64,000 bases of DNA from Planctomycetota bacterium (GTDB lineage Bacteria; Planctomycetota; UBA1135; UBA2386). This document shows, in pieces, positions 54,845 through 63,031 of the stretch. The stretch spans positions 1 through 64,000 of the forward strand of contig JANQJF010000055.1 of assembly GCA_028281765.1 (NCBI GenBank), in the 5' to 3' direction. The notes under the pieces were generated by a model. The model was not told the DNA's origin. It searched no databases and saw only the letters and a program-made list of their open reading frames with translations. Position 1 is the first letter of the stretch. Each line of letters begins with the position of its first letter. Made by a program: the position numbers and the translations under genes.

Positions 54845-55776
54845 TCGCCTTCGCGCGCTCGCGGATGCCCTGGCTCGCCGGGCTGGCGATGCTGCCGGCG
54901 CTGATCGCGATGGTCGGCGATCTGTGGTGGCCGTTCGAACTCTGCGCGCACTTCCACGGCAACTGGGCACTCGGGTTGACCGCGTCGACGGCGCTGCTGC
55001 TGGCGCTCGGCTGCTGGCGGACAGCCGCGGCAAGTGGCGTCGTCGCGCTCGCGGATCTCGCGTTCGTGTTGCCGCTGTGGGTCGGCGAATGCGGATGTGA
55101 CGGAGCGCACGACCTGCGCGTCATGACCGTGAACGTCCACTCGAAGAACGGGGACCACGCGAAGCTTCTCCGGCTGCTCGACCGCGAGAGACCCGACGTG
55201 CTCGCGGTGCTCGAGTTCACGAACGCGTGGCGCGATGCGCTCGAGCCGCTGCACGAGCAGTACCCCCACCGCGTGTTCCGACCGCGCATCGACAACTTCG
55301 GGATCGCGCTCTACTCGAAGGTGCCGTGCACCCGACTCGAAGTCGTCGCCATCGGATCGGCCGGTATCCCATCGATCGAAGCCGAACTCGAGTCTGCACG
55401 CGGTCGGCTGAGCCTGATCGCGACCCATCCGCTCCCGCCGCGCCTCCGCACGCCCCCGACACTCCGCGATGATCAGCTCGCCGCCGTCGCCACACGGATC
55501 GCCGAGCGGTCCGGCCCCGGCATGGTCCTCGGCGACCTGAACACGAGCTCGTGGACCCGATCGTTCCGCGGACTGTGCGAAGTCGGCCGGCTCCGCGATG
55601 CCCGCCGTGGCTTCGGCGTGCAGCCGACGTGGCCCGGCCGCTTGGCCGCGCTCGGCATCGCGATCGACCACGTGCTCGTGAGCGACGAGATCTCGGTGTG
55701 CGACTATCGAGTCGGGCCGCACGTCGGCTCCGACCACCGGCCCGTCACGGTCGACCTTCGACTCGCATCGAATTGA
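54787..55776 (+). CDS. Endonuclease/exonuclease/phosphatase family membrane protein
   Basis: This 329-residue protein has three N-terminal membrane helices (LAGLAMLPALIAMVGDLWW, WALGLTASTALLLALG, GVVALADLAFVLPLWVG) and a soluble catalytic part. The EEP fold is seen in LRVMTVNVHSKNGDHAKLLR (the metal-binding Asn), DVLAVLEFT (catalytic Glu), GMVLGDLNTSSW (Asp/Asn) and HVGSDHRPVTV (the Asp-His pair). Such enzymes hydrolyse phosphodiesters in nucleic acids or lipids. The start is uncertain: ATG 54787 overlaps the PepSY gene by 58 bases, and ATG 54865 avoids the overlap but drops the basic head. It is probably in the same operon as the two genes before it. Confidence 0.85.
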   Translation: MAHHSQATTCPRESAVARLIAFARSRMPWLAGLAMLPALIAMVGDLWWPFELCAHFHGNWALGLTASTALLLALGCWRTAAASGVVALADLAFVLPLWVGECGCDGAHDLRVMTVNVHSKNGDHAKLLRLLDRERPDVLAVLEFTNAWRDALEPLHEQYPHRVFRPRIDNFGIALYSKVPCTRLEVVAIGSAGIPSIEAELESARGRLSLIATHPLPPRLRTPPTLRDDQLAAVATRIAERSGPGMVLGDLNTSSWTRSFRGLCEVGRLRDARRGFGVQPTWPGRLAALGIAIDHVLVSDEISVCDYRVGPHVGSDHRPVTVDLRLASN

Positions 55777-55842
55777 CGCGGACGGATCAGGTTCGAGAAC
55801 CGCGCTGGTGACCGAACAGGACAGCGGGCACAATTTTGAGCC

Positions 55843-57168
55843 ATGCACCTGCTGCACTTCGCCTGCGCCGCGGCGCTCCTCTTCTCCCCGATCGCGGCCC
55901 GCGACATCGCTCCGCAACCGCCCCAAGGCTTCGAGCCGCTGTTCAACGGCAAGGACCTGTCCGGTTGGTGGGGCATGGGAACGAAAGACCCGCGCCCGCT
56001 CCTCACGATGGACGGCGACCAGCGCAAGGCGACGTACGCGAAGACGATCGACGACATCCAGAGCCACTGGCGCGTCGAGAACGGCGAACTCGTCAACGAT
56101 GGCAAGGGCCTCTACCTGACGACCGAGCGACTCTACGGCGACTTCGAGTTGCTCGTCGACTACAAGACCGTCGCGAAGGCCGACAGCGGCATCTACCTGC
56201 GCGGACTCCCGCAGGTGCAGATTTGGGATACGACGAAAGCCGGCGGCAAGTGGAACATCGGCGCGAACTTCGGCTCCGGCGGACTGTGGAACAACAGCCC
56301 CGGCGCGAACGGCAAGGACCCGCTCGTACATGCCGATCGACCGTTCGGCGAGTGGAACAGCTTCCGCATCCGCATGGTCGGCGACTACGTCACGGTCTTC
56401 CTGAACGACAAGCTCGTCGTGAATGACGCCCGGCTCGAGAACTACTTCGATCGCGGCGCACCCCTCCCGACCAAAGGACCGATCCAGCTGCAGACGCACG
56501 GTGGCGAGATCCGTTGGCGCAACGTGTTCCTCCGCGAGATCCCCAGCGACGAGGCCAACGCCTACCTCCGCAGCCTCGATGGCGAGCGCTCCGCGTCCCT
56601 GTTCAACGGCAAGGACCTGAAAGGCTGGAAGGGCGCGGTCGACAACTACGAAGTCGTCGACGGCGCGGTTCGCTGCAAGAAGGGCAAGGGCGGCGTGATC
56701 TGGCACGAGGGCGAGTTCGAAAACTTCGTGGTCGACTTCGAGTTCCAGCTGCCGCCCGGCGGCAACAACGGCCTCGCGATCCGCTACGGCGGCAAGGGCG
56801 ACCCGGCGTATGCGGGTATGTGCGAGCTGCAGGTGCTCGACAACACGCACCCGAAATACGCGAAGCTCGACGCGCGCCAATACCACGGCTCGGCCTACGG
56901 CATGGTCGCGGCGAAGCGCGGGATGCAACGCCCTGTCGGCGAGTGGAACTTCCAGCGCGTCCGCGTCCTCGGCCAGACGATCCAAGTCGACCTCAACGGC
57001 GCACGCATCCTCGACGCCGACCTGTCGAAGGTGACCGAATTCATGGGCGGCCGGCCTCACCCGGGACTGACGCAGGACGGCAAGCACTTCGGCTTCTGCG
57101 GGCACGGCGATCCGGTCGCGTTTCGCAACATCCGGATGCGCCGCCTGCCGGACGCCGGCGAACGGTGA
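55843..57168 (+). CDS. Exported protein with two DUF1080 (3-keto-disaccharide hydrolase) domains
   Basis: This 441-residue protein has a signal peptide (HLLHFACAAALLFSPIAA). Two DUF1080 domains begin with the same block, GFEPLFNGKDLSGWWG (residue 29 on) and ASLFNGKDLKGWKG (about residue 250). Both continue with the family's beta-jellyroll patterns (GDFELLVDYKTVAKADSGIY; ENFVVDFEFQLPPGGNNGLA). DUF1080 proteins are abundant in planctomycetes and act on glycans, some as 3-keto-glucoside hydrolases. The two domains differ enough that duplication is old. The stop overlaps the next gene as GTGA. Confidence 0.92.
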   Translation: MHLLHFACAAALLFSPIAARDIAPQPPQGFEPLFNGKDLSGWWGMGTKDPRPLLTMDGDQRKATYAKTIDDIQSHWRVENGELVNDGKGLYLTTERLYGDFELLVDYKTVAKADSGIYLRGLPQVQIWDTTKAGGKWNIGANFGSGGLWNNSPGANGKDPLVHADRPFGEWNSFRIRMVGDYVTVFLNDKLVVNDARLENYFDRGAPLPTKGPIQLQTHGGEIRWRNVFLREIPSDEANAYLRSLDGERSASLFNGKDLKGWKGAVDNYEVVDGAVRCKKGKGGVIWHEGEFENFVVDFEFQLPPGGNNGLAIRYGGKGDPAYAGMCELQVLDNTHPKYAKLDARQYHGSAYGMVAAKRGMQRPVGEWNFQRVRVLGQTIQVDLNGARILDADLSKVTEFMGGRPHPGLTQDGKHFGFCGHGDPVAFRNIRMRRLPDAGER

Positions 57169-58841
57169 CGGGCCCGTCGGCACAACCGCTCGCGGGCCTG
57201 TTCCGCGGCTTCCGCATGGTGCTGAGCGTGCAATGCGGGGAAGGCGACTTGCTCGCCGCACTCGCGGAGCTGCAGGTGCCCTGCGTCGGACTCGACCGCG
57301 ACGAGGACAACGTCGGCAGCTGTCGCGAGCGAAAGCTCGTCGCGTGGCAGGGGGAGTGGCGCACGCTCGCGTTCCACCGCCGCAAGTTCGACGGCATCCA
57401 CGTCGACGTGACCCGCGTCGACGACTGGGACGCGGAGTTCGGCATGTTCCTCGGCATCCTCGGCGACGCGCTGCTCCCGCAGGGGCTGCTCGTCCTCAGC
57501 GGCGCAACGGACCTGCGCGAGGCGGCCGAAGCCGCGCTGCCCGCCGGGCTCGAGATTCACACGAGTTCGCGATCCGCAGTCCTCCTGTCGAGACGGCCGG
57601 ATCCTGCACCGAAGCCGTCCGAGTTCCCCGTGCTCGCGCCGTACGCCGACGCGTTCGCGGGCTGCAGCAACGTCCTCGACCTCGGCTGCGGGGTCGGACG
57701 GTTCCTCGACGCGCTGCACGTGCGCGACGTCGCGGGGTCCGGCATCGAGAGCGATCCGGACCTCGCGAGCGAATGCCAGGCGCGCGGGCTGCACGCCGAG
57801 CACGGGGACGCCGGCCTGCTCGCGTCCCGCCCCGGCCGCTACGACGGCATCCACGTCGGGGGCATCCTCGAGGCGCTGTCCGTCGAATCCGCCGAACGGC
57901 TGCTCGCGCTCTGCCATCACGCGCTGGCCTCACGAGGCCGCCTCCTCGTGAGAACCGCCAAGGCGACGCACGGTCCCGACACTCTGATGCACATGGTCCA
58001 AACCGCGGGATTCGAGAACGCCGAGACCGGCGTCGCCCCGCAGGACCCGTCGAATTACTTCCTGTTCGCGACGCGGAGCGAGGTCGAGTCCGAGACGAGC
58101 CCCGCGTCGCACGAGGTTCCGTGCGACACGAGCTCGCACGGGATCAACGGACCGCTGACGAGCCTCGCCGATCTCGAAAGGCACGAGCGTCGCGTGTTCA
58201 GCCAGGGCGGCGAAGACGGCGTGATCGCGGCGATCTTCGAGTTGATCGGCACGACCAATCGACACTACGTCGAGTTCGGCTGCGGCGACGGCGTACAGTG
58301 CAACACGGCCAAACTTCGCAAGGACGGCTGGGACGGCCTCCTGATGGACGGCATGGCCACGCCTGCGACGGACGAAGCCGTCATCCACAAGGAGTGGATC
58401 ACAGCCGACAACATCGACGAGCTGTTCCGGAAGCATGGCGTCCCCGACGAGCCGGACCTCGTATCGATCGACCTCGACGGCAACGACTACTGGGTCTGGC
58501 AGAAGCTGTCGTCACGACCCCGGGTCGTCGTCGCGGAGTACAACGCCAACCTGGCCGTCGATCAGGCTCTGACGATCCCCCACGACCCCGAGCACCAGTG
58601 GGACGGCTCGGACTACTACGGCGCGAGCCTGCGCGCGCTCGAGTCTCTGGGTCGCGCGAAGGGCTATCGGCTCGTCTACTGCAACGCGGCCGGCGTCAAC
58701 GCGTTCTTCGTCCGCGAGGACTGCCTCCCCGACGGATTCGAGCCGCCGACTATCGGGGACGTGTATCGGGCACCGAACTTCTGGTATCGGGGCTACCGCC
58801 AGCTGCCGAATCTCGCGCGGCGGATGGACGAGGTGCACTGA
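57165..58841 (+). CDS. Fusion of methyltransferase-like domains with an FkbM-type C-terminus
   Basis: This 558-residue protein starts with GTG, overlapping the DUF1080 stop. Residues 1-145 look like a worn Rossmann half (RMVLSVQCGEGDLLAALAEL). Residues 165-300 are an intact SAM methyltransferase (NVLDLGCGVGRFLDALH). From about 345 the sequence FSQGGEDGVIAAIFELIG, YVEFGCGDGVQCNTAKLRK and VSIDLDGNDYWVW is the FkbM-like methyltransferase family that methylates sugar hydroxyls. Three methyltransferase-like units in one chain suggest iterative glycan methylation. The last 92 bases overlap the convergent radical SAM gene. Confidence 0.8.
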   Translation: MTGPSAQPLAGLFRGFRMVLSVQCGEGDLLAALAELQVPCVGLDRDEDNVGSCRERKLVAWQGEWRTLAFHRRKFDGIHVDVTRVDDWDAEFGMFLGILGDALLPQGLLVLSGATDLREAAEAALPAGLEIHTSSRSAVLLSRRPDPAPKPSEFPVLAPYADAFAGCSNVLDLGCGVGRFLDALHVRDVAGSGIESDPDLASECQARGLHAEHGDAGLLASRPGRYDGIHVGGILEALSVESAERLLALCHHALASRGRLLVRTAKATHGPDTLMHMVQTAGFENAETGVAPQDPSNYFLFATRSEVESETSPASHEVPCDTSSHGINGPLTSLADLERHERRVFSQGGEDGVIAAIFELIGTTNRHYVEFGCGDGVQCNTAKLRKDGWDGLLMDGMATPATDEAVIHKEWITADNIDELFRKHGVPDEPDLVSIDLDGNDYWVWQKLSSRPRVVVAEYNANLAVDQALTIPHDPEHQWDGSDYYGASLRALESLGRAKGYRLVYCNAAGVNAFFVREDCLPDGFEPPTIGDVYRAPNFWYRGYRQLPNLARRMDEVH

Positions 58842-60828
58842 CCGCGACTTCGGCCGCCTCGAGCCGCGCCAGCATCGTCCCGCTCTTCCGCCCCCACAGG
58901 ATCGACTCGCGGGCGAACCGCGGCAGATCTCCGGCGAAGTCCGGCTGCATGGCGACGACCGCCTGCTTGCCGGCCTCGAGCGGCATCGGCTCGGTCGAGA
59001 ACAGCGCCTCGAAGTAGTCGTGCACGCGCCAGTCGAACTCGACGCGCGTCGACACGCGACCGTCCGAACGCGGAATCGTGAGGCTCTGGTAACGGAAAAC
59101 CGCGGACAGCTCGTCGCGGTCGTACTCGGTCCCGCGCTCGTCGAGGAACTCCTGCGTCGCGTCGAGGAGCTCGTCGTAGAACGCGTCGAAGTCGGCCGAC
59201 AGTCGGAGAAAGCACGCTTCCTCCTCGTCCCAGTAGATGTCGCCGTGATCGGGCATGACGCAGCCGCGCCCCTGCCCTCCGAGGAGCCGATCGATCTTTG
59301 CTTCGAACGCGTCGATCTCCGCGGACAAGATCGGGTGCTCTTCGCGCGAGAAGCGCGCCTCCGACAGGAACGTCAGGAAGTCCGAGTGCCGGATCCCGAA
59401 TCGATCGACGAGGTAGCCCAGCACGAAGAAGCCGGTCTTGAGGCTGTGCATCGTCATCGTGACCCACGAGAAGACCAGCGCACGGCGCCAGCTCTCGGTG
59501 TCCATCGACTTCGTGCCGATGACGATCTCCTCTTCCTCCGAAACCCACTCGTCCGTGCGCACCCGGCCGTGGATTTCGAGCAGCTCGATCAGCTGCGTCT
59601 CGATCCCGAACTTCGCCCGGTAGTCCGGCGCCGCGAGGTCTGTGTTGGGGAAGACCTGGCAGATGTACACGAACAGCTGGTTCTTCAGTCCCGAACCGAG
59701 GACACGATCGATGCCGGCGATCCAGGTCTCGTACGACTCGCCCGGCAAGCCGAGGATCAGCTCGGTGTAGACCGGCACGCCGCTGTCGTTGAAGCGACGC
59801 TGCAGCTCACGCGCGCAATCGAGCTTGATGTTGTCGCGCTTGATGTTGGTCTGCACCTGCTCGTCGACGCTCTGGTAGCTGATCGTGATGCCCTTCTCGA
59901 GACCGTGGTCGTGGAACAGCTTGCCGATCTCGAAGATCTTCTCGTCGGTGTTCTTGCCGTAGCAGGTCCGGAACTTCTCCGGGTAGCCGCACCGCTCCTT
60001 GCTCTCGACGAGGTGCTCGGCGATCTCGCGATCGCGGCGGTGCATGCCGAAGTTCGAGTCCGCATTGAACACGTAGCGAATCTCGCGCTCCGCCATCCAG
60101 TCGATCTCGGCCTTCACCCGCTCGAGGCTGTGGAAGCGGTACTTCCGGCTCAGGCCACCCTTGCCCCAGTAGCAGAACGTGCACTTGAACGGGCATCCGC
60201 GGTTCGTCTCGATGATCGCCTGGAAGGACAGCTCGTTCCGTGCGGTGAACAGGTCGTCGTAGAGACCTTCTAGGTACGGCGACGGATACGTGTCGAGATC
60301 GCGCTCGAACGGACGCTCCTTGATGCAGTACCGGAACTCGCCGTTCGACGTCTGCCAGGACGTGTTCGGGATGTCGTCGAAATCGGCCTCGGCGAACGAA
60401 TCCGCCTCGGCGAGGCGGTTCAGGATGTCCACGAAGCAGTCTTCCCCTTCGCCACGAGCTGCCAGGTCGATGAACGGATGCGCCGCGAGGAAGTCCTTGG
60501 GGAGGTGCGGCACGCTCGCGCCACCGAAGACGACGAGACAGTCCGGGTAGCGCTGCTTGACCGCCTTCGCGACCTGCAGACTCAGCTGCGCATTCCACAT
60601 CGACATGGAGAACGTCGCGACCGCCGGGTTCTCGTACGAGTCCACGATGCGATCGAGTCGATCGGTGTGGAACAAGAACGGCTCGAACTGGAACCGCTCA
60701 CGCACGACCTCGTCGCGCTCGGCGTTCGCACGGAGGATCCCCGAGACCAACGGCAGGTAGGTCGTGCCGTTCATCAGGAGGTTGAACTCCCCCATGTAGA
60801 TGCGCTTCTTGGATGAACTCGCCATCAT
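58750..60828 (-). CDS. B12-binding-type radical SAM protein
   Basis: This 692-residue protein has an N-terminal 200-residue part resembling a cobalamin-binding domain (VVFGGASVPHLPKDFLAAHP). The radical SAM core carries C212-x3-C216-x2-C219 in NRGCPFKCTFCYWG, which holds the 4Fe-4S cluster that splits SAM. The C-terminal 250 residues are family-specific. Such enzymes methylate or rearrange unreactive carbons, often in natural-product or lipid/glycan pathways. The start overlaps the glycosyltransferase stop as ATGA. The last 92 bases overlap the convergent methyltransferase gene; the extra Arg/Ser/Ala-rich tail is probably read from that overlap. Confidence 0.9.
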   Translation of the reverse strand: MMASSSKKRIYMGEFNLLMNGTTYLPLVSGILRANAERDEVVRERFQFEPFLFHTDRLDRIVDSYENPAVATFSMSMWNAQLSLQVAKAVKQRYPDCLVVFGGASVPHLPKDFLAAHPFIDLAARGEGEDCFVDILNRLAEADSFAEADFDDIPNTSWQTSNGEFRYCIKERPFERDLDTYPSPYLEGLYDDLFTARNELSFQAIIETNRGCPFKCTFCYWGKGGLSRKYRFHSLERVKAEIDWMAEREIRYVFNADSNFGMHRRDREIAEHLVESKERCGYPEKFRTCYGKNTDEKIFEIGKLFHDHGLEKGITISYQSVDEQVQTNIKRDNIKLDCARELQRRFNDSGVPVYTELILGLPGESYETWIAGIDRVLGSGLKNQLFVYICQVFPNTDLAAPDYRAKFGIETQLIELLEIHGRVRTDEWVSEEEEIVIGTKSMDTESWRRALVFSWVTMTMHSLKTGFFVLGYLVDRFGIRHSDFLTFLSEARFSREEHPILSAEIDAFEAKIDRLLGGQGRGCVMPDHGDIYWDEEEACFLRLSADFDAFYDELLDATQEFLDERGTEYDRDELSAVFRYQSLTIPRSDGRVSTRVEFDWRVHDYFEALFSTEPMPLEAGKQAVVAMQPDFAGDLPRFARESILWGRKSGTMLARLEAAEVAVSAPRPSAARDSAAGGSPDTRSSVPDTRPR

Positions 60829-62225
60829 GTCCCCTTAACCGGCTCGACCGGCATCGCTCGCACGCGCGCGAGCAGGCTGCGCCAGAAGACGGCGCTGCTG
60901 TAGTACTTCACGACCTTGTCGTGACCGGCCTTACGGATGCGCTCCCACTCGTCCTCGTGCGCGAGGTAGTAGGCGCATTTTTGGATCATGTCCTCGTAGT
61001 CGGAGAACGACACGTACTCGACGCCGGGGCGGAAGTACGCATGGATGTGCGGGTTGGTGTCGCACATCAACATCGCACCGCAGTGCATCGTCTCGAAGAT
61101 CCGCCCCTTGAGCTGCTTCACCGCGTCCTTGGTGAACGCAACGGAGATCTTCGAAGTCTGCAGCACCCGCGCGAACTCCTCGATCGTCAGCTTGCGCTTC
61201 GGATCCGCGGCACTCGACCGCACGATCGTCGCTCGGATCCGCGTCTCGTTCTCGAGCTTGCGCAGCATGCTCTGCCGCTGCGTGAGGTAGCGACTCTCCC
61301 CGACGAAGCTCACGTCGACGTCGCGCTCGAGACCTGGATCGTAGAAGTAGCGCGAGTTCTTCGGCGTGAAGATCGGCCAAGACCGCGGCAGCTCGAAGTC
61401 GTTGCCGTCGAGGATCACGTTGAGGTCCGCGATCTCGGCGTAGTCCGGCGTGCTGACGCTCGTCAGCTTGTCGAGCCACACGCCGACGAGCCTCGACCCG
61501 GACGACTTCGCCGCCGCGAGCATGGCGAGCGAGGGATTGGCCGGCGAATGGTAATGACACACGTAGACCAGCACGTGCTCGTCGACATCCGCAGGCTTGC
61601 TGATGTCGCGCGCCGTCAGGGGCGGCCCCTCGTGGAACCGCTCGTCGTAGTGCACGACGTCGTAGCTGGCCGCGCCGGTCTGATGCAGCGTCTCGACGAG
61701 GTTGTCGAGGTTGATCGAGATGCCCGACTTGCCGTACTCGTGAGTGTACTTCTCGATCAAGAACGTGACGTGCGTGCGCGCCTGCGGTCGCGCGATCCAG
61801 AGCGCGTCGCCGTCGCCTTCCTCCACCCGCTCCAGTCGATGGTCCGGCGACCATCGCAGCAGCTGATCTCGAACGGCGTCGATGTCCGTATCCTTCAGCA
61901 CGAGCGCGCCCTCTCCCCGCGGCACGAAGAAGATCGCGTCGGCGTTGTCGTGGGCACGGTCGAGGACGTGCAGCGTTCTGTCGTTCAGGGTCGGGGCCAC
62001 GTCCGCCAGCGCACGCGCCGGGGTTCCGCACACGACGCGCCCGCGTCCACCGTGAGCGCCGATCGCCGAGCGCCACTCCGGCAGTCGAGCCGGATCTACC
62101 TCGGTCGCGACCCAACAGACGTCACTCGGGACGGTAGCCGCCGCATCCGCCGAAGCGCCGACGAGGGCAACAGAGTCGAAGCCGTCTTCTTCCACGAGTC
62201 GTGCGATCGTCGCTCCCAGACTCAT
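60825..62225 (-). CDS. Glycosyltransferase, CgeB-like
   Basis: This 466-residue protein starts at ATG 62223-62225. Its second half has the signs of a GT-B fold glycosyltransferase of the CgeB/Glyco_trans_1_2 kind: VSFVGESRYLTQRQSMLRKL, LKGRIFETMHCGAMLMCDTN (the sugar-nucleotide-site region) and YFRPGVEYVSFSDYEDMIQK. The first half is less typical (VALVGASADAAATV). It would add a sugar to a surface glycan or glycolipid in the cytoplasm. It overlaps both neighbours by ATGA, so it belongs to the minus-strand operon running from beyond 64000 to 58750. Confidence 0.85.
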   Translation of the reverse strand: MSLGATIARLVEEDGFDSVALVGASADAAATVPSDVCWVATEVDPARLPEWRSAIGAHGGRGRVVCGTPARALADVAPTLNDRTLHVLDRAHDNADAIFFVPRGEGALVLKDTDIDAVRDQLLRWSPDHRLERVEEGDGDALWIARPQARTHVTFLIEKYTHEYGKSGISINLDNLVETLHQTGAASYDVVHYDERFHEGPPLTARDISKPADVDEHVLVYVCHYHSPANPSLAMLAAAKSSGSRLVGVWLDKLTSVSTPDYAEIADLNVILDGNDFELPRSWPIFTPKNSRYFYDPGLERDVDVSFVGESRYLTQRQSMLRKLENETRIRATIVRSSAADPKRKLTIEEFARVLQTSKISVAFTKDAVKQLKGRIFETMHCGAMLMCDTNPHIHAYFRPGVEYVSFSDYEDMIQKCAYYLAHEDEWERIRKAGHDKVVKYYSSAVFWRSLLARVRAMPVEPVKGT

Positions 62226-63031
62226 CGGTGCACCTCCTCCCAGAGCATCGAGTTCAGGAAGTCGAGGACACCGTCCATGTCGGCCAGGTACTCGAGCGGG
62301 TTCTCGGGGTAGTCCCAGAACGTCGTGCCCTGTCGCGCGTCGTAACCGCAGACCGCCTTGGGCTTGAAGCGGTTGGCCTCCGTCAACGTGCAGTTGAACG
62401 GATCCCACGTGATCCCGAGCAGCAGCTCACAGCGGTTCGAGACCGCGGATCGCGCGACCCGGTCGAGGTTCGAGACGTCGAAGACGTTCGGCCTGTCGAC
62501 GCGAGGCGGCGCCGTGCAGAGGAAGCGATGATCCGGCAGAGCATCTGCCATCCGCTCGAGGTCGAACAGAAAGTGGCAGTAACGCGTCGCGGTGCGCGCG
62601 TTGTCGACCAAGATCGCCCGCTCGGGAACCTCGGGATTCGAGTCGATTCCGAAGTCGATCATCGGAATCCGGTCCTCGTCGAACTCCAGACGCACCTCCG
62701 CGCCGGCCCGAGCCGCGCCGCGGTTGAACACCTCGACGTAGTTCTCCCACTGCTGCTCGATCGTGTCCTCGTAACCCTGCAGCCACAGGTCGATCGGCTT
62801 CGCGTCACCCGGGCACAGGTAGCGCAGGTCGAGCGGCGAGCCCGATCGGGAGCTGACGAAGTCGCTCACCCGCACGGTGACGCCCTCGAGGTCCGACACG
62901 AGATCGGCGTGGTCGCGGCACACCCCGACGGACACGGATGCACCGGTGGCCACCGCCGCGCGAATCACGGGGCGCGAGAACACCACGTCGCCGGCGGTGC
63001 CGCTGTTGTAGAGGAACAGTTCCGCCATCAT
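62222..63031 (-). CDS. Glycosyltransferase-family-9-like hypothetical protein
   Basis: This 269-residue protein's ATG at 63029-63031 overlaps the previous stop. It begins AELFLYNSGTAGDVVFSRPV, resembling the start of heptosyl-type (GT9) transferases (YNSGTAGDVV near the nucleotide site). A later CELLLGITWDPFNCTLTEAN resembles the GT9 acceptor segment. The family's full length is longer, so this may be a truncated or special member. The flanking genes (FkbM, glycosyltransferase, radical SAM) support a surface-glycan pathway. Confidence 0.55.
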   Translation of the reverse strand: MMAELFLYNSGTAGDVVFSRPVIRAAVATGASVSVGVCRDHADLVSDLEGVTVRVSDFVSSRSGSPLDLRYLCPGDAKPIDLWLQGYEDTIEQQWENYVEVFNRGAARAGAEVRLEFDEDRIPMIDFGIDSNPEVPERAILVDNARTATRYCHFLFDLERMADALPDHRFLCTAPPRVDRPNVFDVSNLDRVARSAVSNRCELLLGITWDPFNCTLTEANRFKPKAVCGYDARQGTTFWDYPENPLEYLADMDGVLDFLNSMLWEEVHR

